NCBI GenBank assembly: GCA_023301015.1
Contig: JALZVI010000326.1
Span: 1 to 19,426, forward strand
Origin: Rickettsiales bacterium
GTDB lineage: Bacteria > Pseudomonadota > Alphaproteobacteria > Rickettsiales > 21-14-0-20-44-7
Reading direction: 5' to 3'
Length of the DNA: 19,426 nucleotides
The notes below the pieces were generated by a model, which made no database searches, was not told the DNA's origin, and saw nothing but the letters and a program-made list of their open reading frames with translations. The position numbers were made by a program, and so were the translations under genes. This document shows, in pieces, positions 11,471 to 19,426 of the stretch (the stretch's first letter is position 1; every line of letters starts with the position of its first letter).

Positions 11471-12945
11471 TGCCTTTAGTTAGTGTCGCCCTGCCGCCGG
11501 GGTATTACGCAAACGGGACAGAATACCAGTCTCAAGGCCGCTATTATGACGGCAATTTGATAAGGTTCTATGAGGGCCAAATAAGACCTATAGGCGGTTG
11601 GCGCGTTATCTCTCAAGTCCCTGTTAATGGCGCGGCGCGTGAATTGACGACTTGGCGGGCTAATGACGGGACAATATGGGCGGGCATTGGAACAAGCACA
11701 AATCTCTATGTTATGTCGCGCGGGGGAGACGTTAGCGATATTACGCCCGCAGGATTTACCGCAGGGATTGACAACGCGGTCAATGGTGACGGCTACGGGG
11801 CGAATTTATACAGCGCGGGTATTTACGGGCAAAGCGCGGCCAGCGAAACGAACGTCATTGGCGCTACGGTGTGGAGCCTTGACCAATGGGGCGAAAACCT
11901 TGTCGCGGTTGCCGAAAGTGACGGCACTGTTGTTGAGTGGGTTCCGCCGACGACTGCGGCGGCTGCGGCCCCTGTTGCAAATGCACCAAGCGCTAGGTTT
12001 TTGCTAGTCACAGACCAGAATATTTTAATGCTATTTGGCGCAGATGGCGATGTGCGCAAGGTTAGGTGGTCAGACCAAGCCAATAACACTGAGTGGACAG
12101 CAGCGGCTAACAATCAAGCGGGCGAATTCTTTTTAGAAACTGAAGGCGAAATCCTAAAGGGCGTTAAGACGCCAAGGGGTGCTTTGATATTCACGGATGC
12201 GGACGTTTGGCTTGCGACCTATGTCGGGCCGCCATTTGTTTATACTTTCGAGCGTGTCGCGCAGATTGACGGGCCTGTGACAGGTAACGCGGTTGTGCTT
12301 GCCGATAGCGATGTGTTTTGGATGGGCGCAAACGGGTTTTACTCATATACAGGGATTGTTCGGCCTCTTCAGTGCGATGTTTCAGACCGCGTATTTAGCA
12401 ATATAAACAGAACACAATTAAGCAAGGTCACAACGTTTCATAATTCAGCGTTTGGCGAAGTGTGGTGGTTTTACCCCGATGATAGCGCGATTGAAAACAA
12501 TAGTTACGTCATTTATTCATACCGCGAAGGCCACTGGACAACAGGCAAACTAGACCGCTTATCTGCTATTGATAGAACGCCGTTTAACAACCCATTGGCG
12601 ATTGATGAGCGCGGCGTTGTATTTGAGCATGAAATCGGAACAAACCGCGATGGACTTGATGTGTTTTTGGAGGGCGGGCCGATTGAATTAGGCGAGGGCG
12701 ACAGAGTTCACCACGCGCATAAATGGCTACCAGACCAAAACGGATTAAGTGACGGTACAGTCAGATTTATAACCCGCATTTACCCGCAAGGCGATGAGTG
12801 TGAGTTCGGGCCTTATCCTTTGTGCGAAACAACTGATGTTCGCATATCAGGACGCCAGACGAAGGTGCGTTACGATATGATTACGGATTCGGACTTTCGC
12901 ATAGGTGACAACCGCGTTGATGTGAAAACGAGGGGTAGACGATGA
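11470..12945 (+). CDS. Podovirus tail tube/nozzle-type protein (491 aa)
   Basis: ATG 11470 in TAATG overlap with the collar gene. The N-terminus, LPPGYYANGTEYQSQGRYYD, followed by NLIRFYEGQIRPIGGWRV, is a hallmark I recall from a large family of podovirus tail proteins. The rest is rich in short strands with regular Trp/Gly/Asp (ELTTWRANDGTIWAGIGTST, NIGATVWSLDQWGENLVAV-like segments), consistent with a beta-propeller. In phage SU10 and P22-like particles, a propeller-type nozzle/tail-accessory protein closes the tube below the adaptor; I infer the same role. No signal peptide or membrane segment. Family membership is fairly sure, the nozzle role is inference. Confidence 0.75.
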   Translation: MPLVSVALPPGYYANGTEYQSQGRYYDGNLIRFYEGQIRPIGGWRVISQVPVNGAARELTTWRANDGTIWAGIGTSTNLYVMSRGGDVSDITPAGFTAGIDNAVNGDGYGANLYSAGIYGQSAASETNVIGATVWSLDQWGENLVAVAESDGTVVEWVPPTTAAAAAPVANAPSARFLLVTDQNILMLFGADGDVRKVRWSDQANNTEWTAAANNQAGEFFLETEGEILKGVKTPRGALIFTDADVWLATYVGPPFVYTFERVAQIDGPVTGNAVVLADSDVFWMGANGFYSYTGIVRPLQCDVSDRVFSNINRTQLSKVTTFHNSAFGEVWWFYPDDSAIENNSYVIYSYREGHWTTGKLDRLSAIDRTPFNNPLAIDERGVVFEHEIGTNRDGLDVFLEGGPIELGEGDRVHHAHKWLPDQNGLSDGTVRFITRIYPQGDECEFGPYPLCETTDVRISGRQTKVRYDMITDSDFRIGDNRVDVKTRGRR

Positions 12946-13127
12946 GATTGCCCCGCCCTTTGCCGCAATACGACCAACGGACAGCTGAAAAGACAAATGA
13001 GCTTATTCAGAGCGAGTTTAGCGACCGCCGCAAGAACACGGAACGCCTAATTTTAACAAGCCCCAATGGAACGCCTTATGTTGTTGGCGTGACTGATGCG
13101 GGCGCACTAGAGGTCACGCCTGCCTAA
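12942..13127 (+). CDS. Short tail-region protein (61 aa)
   Basis: ATG 12942 (ATGA overlap), with AGGGG upstream. The 61-residue product starts MRLPRPLPQYDQRTAEKTNE, has a charged helix (NELIQSEFSDRRKNTERLI) and ends GVTDAGALEVTPA. Small proteins beginning with a Leu-Pro-rich 'LPxPxxxYD' and a helix are common just after the large tail protein in podoviruses, and may be needle or plug components, but I cannot name one. The stop overlaps the following start (TAATG). Confidence 0.7.
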   Translation: MRLPRPLPQYDQRTAEKTNELIQSEFSDRRKNTERLILTSPNGTPYVVGVTDAGALEVTPA

Positions 13128-13474
13128 TGTACTACGGTAAAATCAAAGCCCTGATTTGGATGGCTTTAAACGCAAACCCTGAATGCACAGAAACCTTTGA
13201 TGATGTGCAGGACGCCGTAAAGAGCGGACAGGCGCAGTTTTGGGAATATGAGGAAACAATAGCGGTAACTCAAATGAAGGGCGTCTCGCTTCATATATGG
13301 CTCTTGGCGGGCAAATTAGGCGGCGTTCCGATGCTCATAGAGCGCTCACAGGAATTTGCGCAAGAAAAAGGCCTTCACGGCATTGTTATAGAAAATTGGC
13401 GTCGAGGGTGGCGCAGATATTTAGCGCCGCATGGCTTTTACGAGCTTAATGGTTGGTTAGTTAAGGAGATTTAA
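13127..13474 (+). CDS. GNAT-like phage protein of unknown role (115 aa)
   Basis: ATG 13127 in TAATG overlap. The core reads VSLHIWLLAGKLGGVPMLIE, QEFAQEKGLHGIVIENW, RRGWRRYLAPHGFYELNGWL. This resembles the C-terminal half of the GNAT acetyltransferase fold (long helix, strand, then a GxxGW..YLxxxGF pattern) seen in many phage proteins of this genome position. A clear acetyl-CoA pyrophosphate loop (R/QxxGxG/A) is not visible, so catalytic activity is doubtful; a structural or injected role is equally possible. The gene lies between tail-nozzle and ejection-type genes in a coupled operon. Confidence 0.65.
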   Translation: MYYGKIKALIWMALNANPECTETFDDVQDAVKSGQAQFWEYEETIAVTQMKGVSLHIWLLAGKLGGVPMLIERSQEFAQEKGLHGIVIENWRRGWRRYLAPHGFYELNGWLVKEI

Positions 13475-14323
13475 ATGGGCGGTAAAGAAGAAAGAACGAA
13501 TAACACTGTTGACCCGTTCACGCAGCAGAATTTTGAGCAATCAAGCGGCAATATTCGCTCGATACTGGACGCAAACCCGTTTCAGTCTTTTGATAACCCT
13601 TTGGTAGCGGGAACGAATGACACGCAGGCGGCGGCGCTTGACCAATTCACGGCCAATCAAGGCTTATCGTCAAACACGCTTAATCAGGCGCAGACAGCGG
13701 CGCAGGGCGCGGCTAACTTCACGCCGCAATCCTTTGCCAATGCTGATTTGTCGCCATTCCTTAACCCGTTTACGCAAAATGTCATTGACGCGTCTACGGG
13801 CGAATTAAGACGCCAGAACGAAATCACGCAAAACGGCATTAACTCACAAGCGGCGCAGTCAAACGCATTCGGCGGCTCACGTCATGCTATTCTCGGTGCA
13901 GAGCAAAACAGGAACTTTAATAGCCAATTAGCAGACACGGTAACGGGCTTGAACTTCGATAATTTCAATTCAGCAGCGTCATTGTTTGGACAGGACGCAG
14001 ACCGCCAAGTTCAGGGCGCTAATCTTAATCTAAACGCGGCCAATCAATTAGGCGTATTGGGGCAGGCGCAGGGCAATGAAACCCGCGCTAACGCACAGGC
14101 ATTAAATGCCTTCGGAACGCAAGAGCAGCAAACAGAGCAAGCGCGACTAGATGCTGAATATCAAGAGTTCTTACGGGCGCAAGATGACCCATTCAGGCGC
14201 GCGCAAATCGAGCTTGGCATATTGGGGGCAACGCCAACGATTACGGATAGCACGACAACGCAAAGCCCCGGCACTCTCGGCTTACTTGGCGGCGGCATTA
14301 GCCTTCTTGGCGGCGTGATTTAG
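13475..14323 (+). CDS. Putative internal virion / ejection-associated protein (282 aa)
   Basis: ATG 13475 with AAGGAG at 13463-13468. The protein is Asn/Gln/Ala-rich with low aromatic content; notable segments are LSPFLNPFTQNVIDASTGEL and INSQAAQSNAFGGSRHAILG. The 'NAFGGSRHA' core recurs in podovirus virion proteins, from memory. A heptad-like helical stretch follows (EQQTEQARLDAEYQEFLRAQ), and the C-terminus is a glycine-rich hydrophobic tail (LGLLGGGISLLGGVI) that could insert in a membrane. First of three such genes, so probably part of a set that leaves the capsid ahead of the DNA and crosses the envelope. Confidence 0.65.
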   Translation: MGGKEERTNNTVDPFTQQNFEQSSGNIRSILDANPFQSFDNPLVAGTNDTQAAALDQFTANQGLSSNTLNQAQTAAQGAANFTPQSFANADLSPFLNPFTQNVIDASTGELRRQNEITQNGINSQAAQSNAFGGSRHAILGAEQNRNFNSQLADTVTGLNFDNFNSAASLFGQDADRQVQGANLNLNAANQLGVLGQAQGNETRANAQALNAFGTQEQQTEQARLDAEYQEFLRAQDDPFRRAQIELGILGATPTITDSTTTQSPGTLGLLGGGISLLGGVI

Positions 14324-14331
14324 GGGATTAT

Positions 14332-15438
14332 ATGTTTGGTAATTTTAAATTCGACCCATCAAAGCTTAAAAACGCGCTTAGCGTTGTAGGCGGCGGCTTA
14401 AAGGATTTGGACGGCTCTTTTGGGACTAGTAACCTCAAAGGCGCACAGCAAGAGATTGAGCGGCAGAAGCAAATGGCGCAACAAAAACAATTGTTAGCTC
14501 AGGCCACGCAAGGGCTAAGCCCACAACAGGCTGCATTGGCTCAGATTAACCCACAGGCTTTCTCGCAAAGGCAAATTTCTAATCAGTTCCAAGACCCGTT
14601 AGCGGTGCAGGCGGCGCAGCAGGCGCAGCAACAGCAGGCGTTTACACAAAACCGCCAGACGCAAAATGACCAATTCTCGCAAACCCGCGCTACTCAAAAT
14701 GACACTAACGCGCTTACTCAGCAAGGGCTTGATAATCAGTTCCGACAAGATGGACGCCAGATACAGCAGCAGCAATTCGGCGCTCAGCAAGAATTTAGAA
14801 CTAATGACGCACTACGCCAGCAAGGCAATGCGGATAGAGTGTTTGCTGCAAACCAAGGTCAACGCGCGCAAGATAATGATTTTCGCAATCAGCAATTCCA
14901 AGAAAACCGCTTCCAAAAAGATAGAAATTTTCAGGCGTCACAAACTCCCGACCCTATCGCGCTAGCCAAAGAACAGCGCGCCGCTACTGAGTTTCAGCAA
15001 GAGCAAGACGACAGAACGGCGGCGGCCAGTACAGCTGATGCACAGCGCGGCGGCGTTCTTGACCAAATCAAACGATTACGCGGCGAAGGTGAATTATCAG
15101 GCGGGTTTAACGCTCTGTTTGGGGGCGACCGCATATTTAATCCAGCAAGCAGATTGCCGGGTTCCAATAGAAATGATGCTAATGGCGTTCTTGAGCAAAT
15201 CGTTAGCAACCTCACGCTTGATAAAATCGCCAACTTTAAAGGCGCTATTTCGGATAAAGATTTGGAGATTGCACAAGGCGCGGCCACACGGCTTCAAAAA
15301 CGCAATATCTCAGACAGTGAAGCGAAAAAAGCCCTTGATGAGCTATTCACGGCATTTGGTGGGCAGGCTCCAGCTTCGGACGATAATTTTTCAAATTTAA
15401 GCGACGATGACCTGCTTAAAATTATCAATGGTGGGTAA
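14332..15438 (+). CDS. Glutamine-rich putative internal virion protein (368 aa)
   Basis: ATG 14332 with an AGGGGA site about eight bases upstream. A very glutamine-rich segment (about residues 38-205) has aromatic residues recurring roughly every 11 or 22 residues (for example FTQNRQTQNDQ then FSQTRATQNDT), suggesting a long hendecad-type coiled coil. The rest (about 230-368) is ordinary and charged, with GGFNALFGGDRIFNPASRLP and ISDSEAKKALDELFTAFGG, ending DDDLLKIINGG. Sits between two ejection-type genes; probable partner in the same set. Biased composition is shared with neighbours, so it is not by itself a transfer signal. Function inferred from context. Confidence 0.65.
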   Translation: MFGNFKFDPSKLKNALSVVGGGLKDLDGSFGTSNLKGAQQEIERQKQMAQQKQLLAQATQGLSPQQAALAQINPQAFSQRQISNQFQDPLAVQAAQQAQQQQAFTQNRQTQNDQFSQTRATQNDTNALTQQGLDNQFRQDGRQIQQQQFGAQQEFRTNDALRQQGNADRVFAANQGQRAQDNDFRNQQFQENRFQKDRNFQASQTPDPIALAKEQRAATEFQQEQDDRTAAASTADAQRGGVLDQIKRLRGEGELSGGFNALFGGDRIFNPASRLPGSNRNDANGVLEQIVSNLTLDKIANFKGAISDKDLEIAQGAATRLQKRNISDSEAKKALDELFTAFGGQAPASDDNFSNLSDDDLLKIINGG

Positions 15439-15441
15439 ACT

Positions 15442-17301
15442 ATGACACCGCAAGAAGCCCGCAAAGAACTAGCCCGCCGTGAATTGGCTCGTAGACAGTC
15501 TACGCAAACGCCCGCACAGCCGCAAAAGAACAGCAAGGCGTTTAGTGTCGGTGCAGGCATTGCAGGCGGCTTACGGGGCGCGACATTGGGCGCAAGTGAC
15601 CATATAGAGGCGGGATTATCCAGCGCCTTCCCATCTAACTTTATGGCGGGCGGCGCAGACGTGCGGTTTGGTGATTTTGACGGAAACTTGCAGAAAATCC
15701 GCGATAGGAATGACGGGGTAGAAAAGCAGGCCCCTGTAGCGTCTGGCATCGGAAAAGTTAGCGGCGCTATCTTAGGCGCTGGGAAGCTTGCGGCGGCAGG
15801 AAAACTACCAAGCCAAGCAATCAAGGGTAGAGGTTTATTAGCAACAACAGCAGGCGCAGCGGCTGATGGCGCGGCATTCGCTGGCGCTGAATCCCTTTTA
15901 AGTGGCGATAGCTTAGGTGAGGCGGCTGGTAGTGGAGCTGTCGGCGCAGGCATTGGCGGCATTTTAAACGGCGTCACACGCGGCGCAGGTAAAGCGCTCG
16001 CCCCTATTGCAGCTCCTGTTGCGGCACGGTTAAACCCGCAAGGCGCGGCTACTGATTTTTTACGCAAACGGCTGGAGCGCTCAGGGCAATCAATCGAAGA
16101 TATTACAGCTAAGTTTCGCTCAGCCTCTAACGACGGCAACAATCAGTTAACCGTTGCGGATGCGCTAGGCAATGAAGGCCAAAGGGCGCTTTCAGGTATC
16201 GCAAGAACGCCAGGTGCAGACCGTAATAGGATTGCTGAATTCTTGAACAACCGCCAACAAGGGCAGGCCGATAGAATATCACAAGACATTTCGGGCGGGT
16301 TCACGAATGGCGAAACAGCGAAACAGGCAATTGAGAGATTGAAGAACGTGAGGCGCACGACAGACAATGCAAACTTTGGCGCTATTCCAGATCAGCCTAT
16401 TTCACTAGAGGGGACGCAATCGGCTATAGAGAACGCTTTAAAATCTTCTGGCGGCGGCGTTAAGCTGACAAAAGCGGAGCGGGCAGTTAGAAATGTTCGG
16501 GATCAATTATTTGGGAGTAATGGAAGCTCTGTAAGCTCCGATAGGGTTGCAGAGATTCGCCGTTCTGTTGGCGGTGATGTTGACAAGCAGTTTGCGGGTG
16601 GGAACACAGATATTGCCACTAAGCTCAATAAAATTAAAAAAGCCCTGACTAATGACACTGATAAAATTCCTGATTTTAGAGAGGCCAATAAAATTTCATC
16701 TACAAATGCTAGTATTCGAGACGCAGTGCTTGACGGGCAAGCGGCAACAGCGCCAAGCGCCCGAATTGAAGACGTTTTACAGCAGTTTAAAGGCCTTACA
16801 CCAAGCGAGCAAAGTTCATTTAAAATAGGTGTAGGCGACAAGCTGCTTGGCAAAGTCGAGGGTCCAAGAGTTAACAAGGCGAGCTTGTTCAAAGGCGACA
16901 AAGTGCAGGGCCTTTTAGGTCTTTCAGATGATGGCGACAGAATAGCTCGCAATATCGACAGAGAAAACCTGTTTTTTGAAACACGAAACACGGCTTTGGG
17001 CGGGTCGCAGACGGCTAACAACCAATTAGATCAAGCTGACGTTTCAGGGTTTGCTAGCGCTGCTGTGCGTGGCGACCTAATTTCCGTTATAGGTTCACTT
17101 GCAACAAGGGGTGCGCAAGCCTTTCAAGGGCAAACCCCAGAGGTTCGCAAACGCATTGCTGACGCGCTACTGGCTCAATCACCAGATGAGGCGACAAAAG
17201 CTATCGCGAGGTCTATTCAGCGCGGCGAAAAACTAACGCAAAACCAAACTAATGCCATCAGAGCCTTAACGGTTGGCGGTATTACTTTAGGAAGTCAGTA
17301 A
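15442..17301 (+). CDS. Putative DNA-ejection / internal virion protein (619 aa)
   Basis: ATG 15442, four bases after the previous stop, with a GGTGGG site. The N-terminus is basic (MTPQEARKELARRELARRQS), followed by Gly/Ala-rich hydrophobic stretches: VGAGIAGGLRGATLGASDHI near residue 37, GAILGAGKLAAAGK near 110, and a long segment about 130-200 including GSGAVGAGIGGILNG. Such membrane-active stretches, with the motif pattern G-AS-HI-AGLSSAF, occur in podovirus ejection proteins. The remaining C-terminal 400 residues are helical and hydrophilic, ending in RALTVGGITLGSQ. Together with the two genes before it, it may form the set injected across the envelope, comparable to P22 gp7/gp16/gp20 in role, not shown to be homologous. 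Confidence 0.7.
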   Translation: MTPQEARKELARRELARRQSTQTPAQPQKNSKAFSVGAGIAGGLRGATLGASDHIEAGLSSAFPSNFMAGGADVRFGDFDGNLQKIRDRNDGVEKQAPVASGIGKVSGAILGAGKLAAAGKLPSQAIKGRGLLATTAGAAADGAAFAGAESLLSGDSLGEAAGSGAVGAGIGGILNGVTRGAGKALAPIAAPVAARLNPQGAATDFLRKRLERSGQSIEDITAKFRSASNDGNNQLTVADALGNEGQRALSGIARTPGADRNRIAEFLNNRQQGQADRISQDISGGFTNGETAKQAIERLKNVRRTTDNANFGAIPDQPISLEGTQSAIENALKSSGGGVKLTKAERAVRNVRDQLFGSNGSSVSSDRVAEIRRSVGGDVDKQFAGGNTDIATKLNKIKKALTNDTDKIPDFREANKISSTNASIRDAVLDGQAATAPSARIEDVLQQFKGLTPSEQSSFKIGVGDKLLGKVEGPRVNKASLFKGDKVQGLLGLSDDGDRIARNIDRENLFFETRNTALGGSQTANNQLDQADVSGFASAAVRGDLISVIGSLATRGAQAFQGQTPEVRKRIADALLAQSPDEATKAIARSIQRGEKLTQNQTNAIRALTVGGITLGSQ

Positions 17302-17306
17302 ACAGG

Positions 17307-17363
17307 TAAAGAGGGATAATTATCGTCGCGGCATAAACATAGTGCCGCCCGTTACCCTCTTTT
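17307..17363 (+). terminator. Two-part hairpin, probable terminator after the ejection genes
   Basis: Outer stem AAAGAGGG (17308-17315) with CCCTCTTT (17355-17362); inner stem GCGGCA (17328-17333) with TGCCGC (17343-17348). TAA 17317-17319 can also pair with TTA 17352-17354. The T-run is short (TTTT, 17360-17363), so termination may be partial. It separates the virion operon from the tail-fibre genes. Confidence 0.55.
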
Positions 17364-17451
17364 ATCCACGACATAAATTTACTTAGCAAGGCTCTCATAA
17401 AGCCCGCTTATCACAAAATTTTACAAAAATACAACCCAATTGGAGGGAATA

Positions 17452-17976
17452 ATGGCGATTGGTATAATCACAGGCGCGAGCATTGATGACGCTGCAATGC
17501 TTGATAGGTTTTTTAAGGACTTTCAGCTTGAGGTTCGTGCAGACGATGTTCGCGGTATTGCGCCTACTTTTTGGGAAGACGCAGACGCAGGCGACTTGCT
17601 CAAAGTCACGCTTTCTGACGGCACGATAGAGGTTTACGAATTTGGAAACACAGCGCCTATTCAAACTATAGACGGGCAGCCTGAACCGCCCCGATACATA
17701 CCCACGCCTGTTCCTGTAGCCGATGTTGTGGCCGATGGGTTTTACACCTTCGTTGCGGGAACAACTCAAGACCTCGGCGCGGCTTTTGACGATATGGAAA
17801 TAGGTGAGTTTATCAACGGGCGAAGCTTAGACCTACCAAGCGTCACAATAAACATTGACAGCTACACAGCCCTTGCGCCTGAATTTGTGGCTGGGACTTT
17901 TCAAATCGTAAAAGAGAGCGCGACAGAGCTTTCATTTATTAATCAAACCCAAAACGCGGGCGGGCCAAACGCCTAA
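17452..17976 (+). CDS. Hypothetical tail-region protein (174 aa)
   Basis: ATG 17452 with GGAGGGA (17442-17448) upstream; an in-frame TTG at 17440 lies before that site and is rejected. About 1-72 form a small alpha-beta unit (IDDAAMLDRFFKDFQLEV, LLKVTLSDGTIEVYEFG). A proline-rich linker (PEPPRYIPTPVP, 77-88) precedes a second domain (about 90-165), FYTFVAGTTQDLGAAFDDME, SLDLPSVTINIDSYTAL, VAGTFQIVKESATELSFINQ, of apparent beta-strand character. No named family is recognised. It stands after the terminator, just before the spike gene, so I suspect a receptor-side or spike-assembly protein. Acidic overall. Confidence 0.7.
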   Translation: MAIGIITGASIDDAAMLDRFFKDFQLEVRADDVRGIAPTFWEDADAGDLLKVTLSDGTIEVYEFGNTAPIQTIDGQPEPPRYIPTPVPVADVVADGFYTFVAGTTQDLGAAFDDMEIGEFINGRSLDLPSVTINIDSYTALAPEFVAGTFQIVKESATELSFINQTQNAGGPNA

Positions 17977-18004
17977 CACGTTCATTCTCACTTAAGGAAC
18001 TTAC

Positions 18005-19426
18005 ATGTCAGAAAACATTATTATAGATGACTTAGGTGATGAAGCCGCAACTCAGGGCGCACTTGATGCAACCCTTGTTGTTGAAGGCCAAACAATCATT
18101 CGCCAGTTTACAGACAAAACGACTGAGAAATATATAGACACAGCTAACGGACGCGAGCTTATACGCGGGGCGGGTATTAGTGTTGATTATGACCAAACCT
18201 CACTAACTGAAGGTAAGCGGGCTAGAGCCTACTCTAATATCGACGCTGGCGGCGCTTTGACCACGGCAAGGATGCAAGCTTATGCAGACACTTTAACGGA
18301 CGGCGAGACGGTATTTGCAGGCGGTGTTTTGTACCGCAAGAACGCCTCATTATCGGGCGTAAATAGCGCAACTGCCAGCGTTGGTGTTGATGGTTTTGAA
18401 TATGACGTATTTCCTACCGTTGCTAGTTTTTTCTTCGCAAATCTCCCTAGGGGTGCGGGTGCTGCTTGGATTGTTGAAGGTGACTGCGCAAATTTTGTTT
18501 TTGTTGAGGCTGACGCAAGCGCGACTGATTTTGACGTTTTAAACGCGGGCGGCGTTAAGTATTATGTTCAATCATCCGTTGATGGATGGGTGACACCTGA
18601 ACAGTTTGGAGCGTTAGGCACACCTGATGCGGACGGCGCTATAACTGCTGAAATCAAGCGCGCTGCGGTTGACGGAACTGCCGCTGAACGTGCCGCCGCT
18701 ATAGCCCCTGTTGTTAATGACAGTGACCCGCTTAGCCTCATGGCTGATTACGGGCGCAAGCATGGGACACTCAAGGGGCGGTTTAAGCCGAATACGATTT
18801 ACGGCACTGTGCGTCCTTGGACATTTCGGCACATGCGCAACCTTCTGAATTTAGAAGGCTACGGCGCGAAATGGGTGAACTTAAGAGCCTCGCTTGCGGG
18901 CGGCGGCACTGATTTAGCCGCTGTCAATTATGGCGCTATGATTTTTGAAGGCCACTACATCGACCAAGACCCGACCACGCTGATTAATTTGCCAATCAGA
19001 ACAGATAGCGGCGGTCCACTCGCTAGTGCTGAGAACGACACTATCGTGATGAAAAACGCTTCTGATATGGTGGACTTCAAAGTCGGCGGGCGCTTCAAGA
19101 TTTTCGGCTTTTGTTTGCAAGGCCAAGGTTCGCCGCAAATCACGCGCTATTTTGAATACGGCACGATTAAGGCGATTAACGGGCTGACTATCACGACCGA
19201 GGAAAACTTGTCCCGAATGTATGACCCGCAATGGCCGCTTATTGGCACGCGCGGAAACACCTACACGGGCAAGCCTGAATTTAACGGGCCTCCGTTTGTC
19301 TTGTCGCTAGACCGAGGCATGGACAGGTTTATCGAGACTGAACGCATGATAATCAGAGGCCTTGAGTTTCTGCCTAACCCAATGTGGACAGCTGCGCTTG
19401 CAACAGTGTCCCGTAACGGGCGGCTT
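18005..19426 (+). CDS. Probable tailspike protein, N-terminal 474 residues (runs off the window)
   Basis: ATG 18005 with AAGGAA about six bases upstream; the frame is open for 474 codons to the window edge, so only the N-terminal part is visible. It starts MSENIIIDDLGDEAATQGAL (possible particle-binding head). At residues 196-202 is VTPEQFG (then AL), the segment that in many phage spikes begins the receptor-binding, parallel beta-helix domain. The usual following GDG.TDD pattern is replaced by GTPDADGAI. Later segments (LKGRFKPNTIYGTV, NYGAMIFEGHYIDQ, MIIRGLEFLPNP) alternate strands and turns as expected for a beta-helix. It should bind host surface polysaccharide, possibly cleaving it, but the active site is not in view. 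Confidence 0.7.
   Translation, partial: MSENIIIDDLGDEAATQGALDATLVVEGQTIIRQFTDKTTEKYIDTANGRELIRGAGISVDYDQTSLTEGKRARAYSNIDAGGALTTARMQAYADTLTDGETVFAGGVLYRKNASLSGVNSATASVGVDGFEYDVFPTVASFFFANLPRGAGAAWIVEGDCANFVFVEADASATDFDVLNAGGVKYYVQSSVDGWVTPEQFGALGTPDADGAITAEIKRAAVDGTAAERAAAIAPVVNDSDPLSLMADYGRKHGTLKGRFKPNTIYGTVRPWTFRHMRNLLNLEGYGAKWVNLRASLAGGGTDLAAVNYGAMIFEGHYIDQDPTTLINLPIRTDSGGPLASAENDTIVMKNASDMVDFKVGGRFKIFGFCLQGQGSPQITRYFEYGTIKAINGLTITTEENLSRMYDPQWPLIGTRGNTYTGKPEFNGPPFVLSLDRGMDRFIETERMIIRGLEFLPNPMWTAALATVSRNGRL

Noticed and set aside
15294..16142. 282-aa open frame on the - strand
   Set aside because: Ala/Pro/Ser-rich shadow of the Gly/Ala-rich ejection-protein gene; no ribosome site and opposite to all other genes.
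16503..17021. 172-aa open frame on the - strand
   Set aside because: Antisense shadow within the 619-aa gene; low-complexity Leu/Ser composition and no motif.

Overview
The window is the packaging, head and tail-structure part of a tailed-phage genome (free phage or prophage). Every gene I can support reads on the + strand. The combination of a Terminase_2-type small terminase, a Sf6/P22-like large terminase, a 709-residue portal, an SU10-type (DUF5309-like) capsid protein, a short-tail adaptor, glycine/alanine-rich ejection-type proteins and a tailspike start, with no tape measure or sheath gene, points to a short-tailed (podovirus-like) phage. The host is a bacterium with ordinary Shine-Dalgarno and sigma70-like signals. 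An alphaproteobacterial or other Gram-negative host is my guess and is not shown by the sequence. No integrase, replication, lysis, tRNA or CRISPR sequence was found here.

Layout. (1) Positions 1-1453 hold a run of very small genes (22 to 70 codons), mostly overlapping end to end, closing with a 58-residue helix-turn-helix (HTH) protein. The window begins inside what looks like a second copy of that HTH segment. Two 47-bp direct repeats precede the first two complete small genes. Each looks like a promoter (TTGCAA, 17 bp, CAYAAG), and the second carries a perfect 17-bp palindrome in its spacer. (2) Positions 1450-1955 are gene-free but not empty: a near-consensus promoter, about 250 bp that can fold into consecutive hairpins (one with a 15-bp stem), and an intrinsic terminator, all just ahead of the terminase genes. 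This resembles the arrangement at lambda pR'-6S RNA-tR'. (3) Positions 1956-8989 encode small and large terminase, three small proteins, portal, two more small proteins, scaffold and major capsid protein, closed by a clear terminator. (4) Positions 9055-17301 encode head-completion and tail proteins (a HeH/SAP-like protein, a short protein, an adaptor with three C-terminal repeats, a collar-domain protein, a large putative nozzle-type protein, a short protein and a GNAT-like protein), then three proteins probably carried in the virion and ejected with the DNA. These are closed by a two-part hairpin. (5) Positions 17452-19426 hold an unrecognised protein and the N-terminal 474 residues of a probable tailspike that runs off the window.

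How they would work together: the terminases cut and pump DNA through the portal into a scaffold-built SU10-type capsid; adaptor and nozzle-type proteins close the head and form the short tail; ejection proteins pass into the host envelope; collar and spike proteins bind and possibly degrade the receptor. The promoter, structured RNA and terminator upstream of terS are a good candidate for the late-gene switch, with the adjacent HTH protein a possible regulator. The points most worth following are that RNA/terminator locus, the duplicated operator-like promoters, the duplicated HTH segment and the adaptor protein's repeat-bearing tail.
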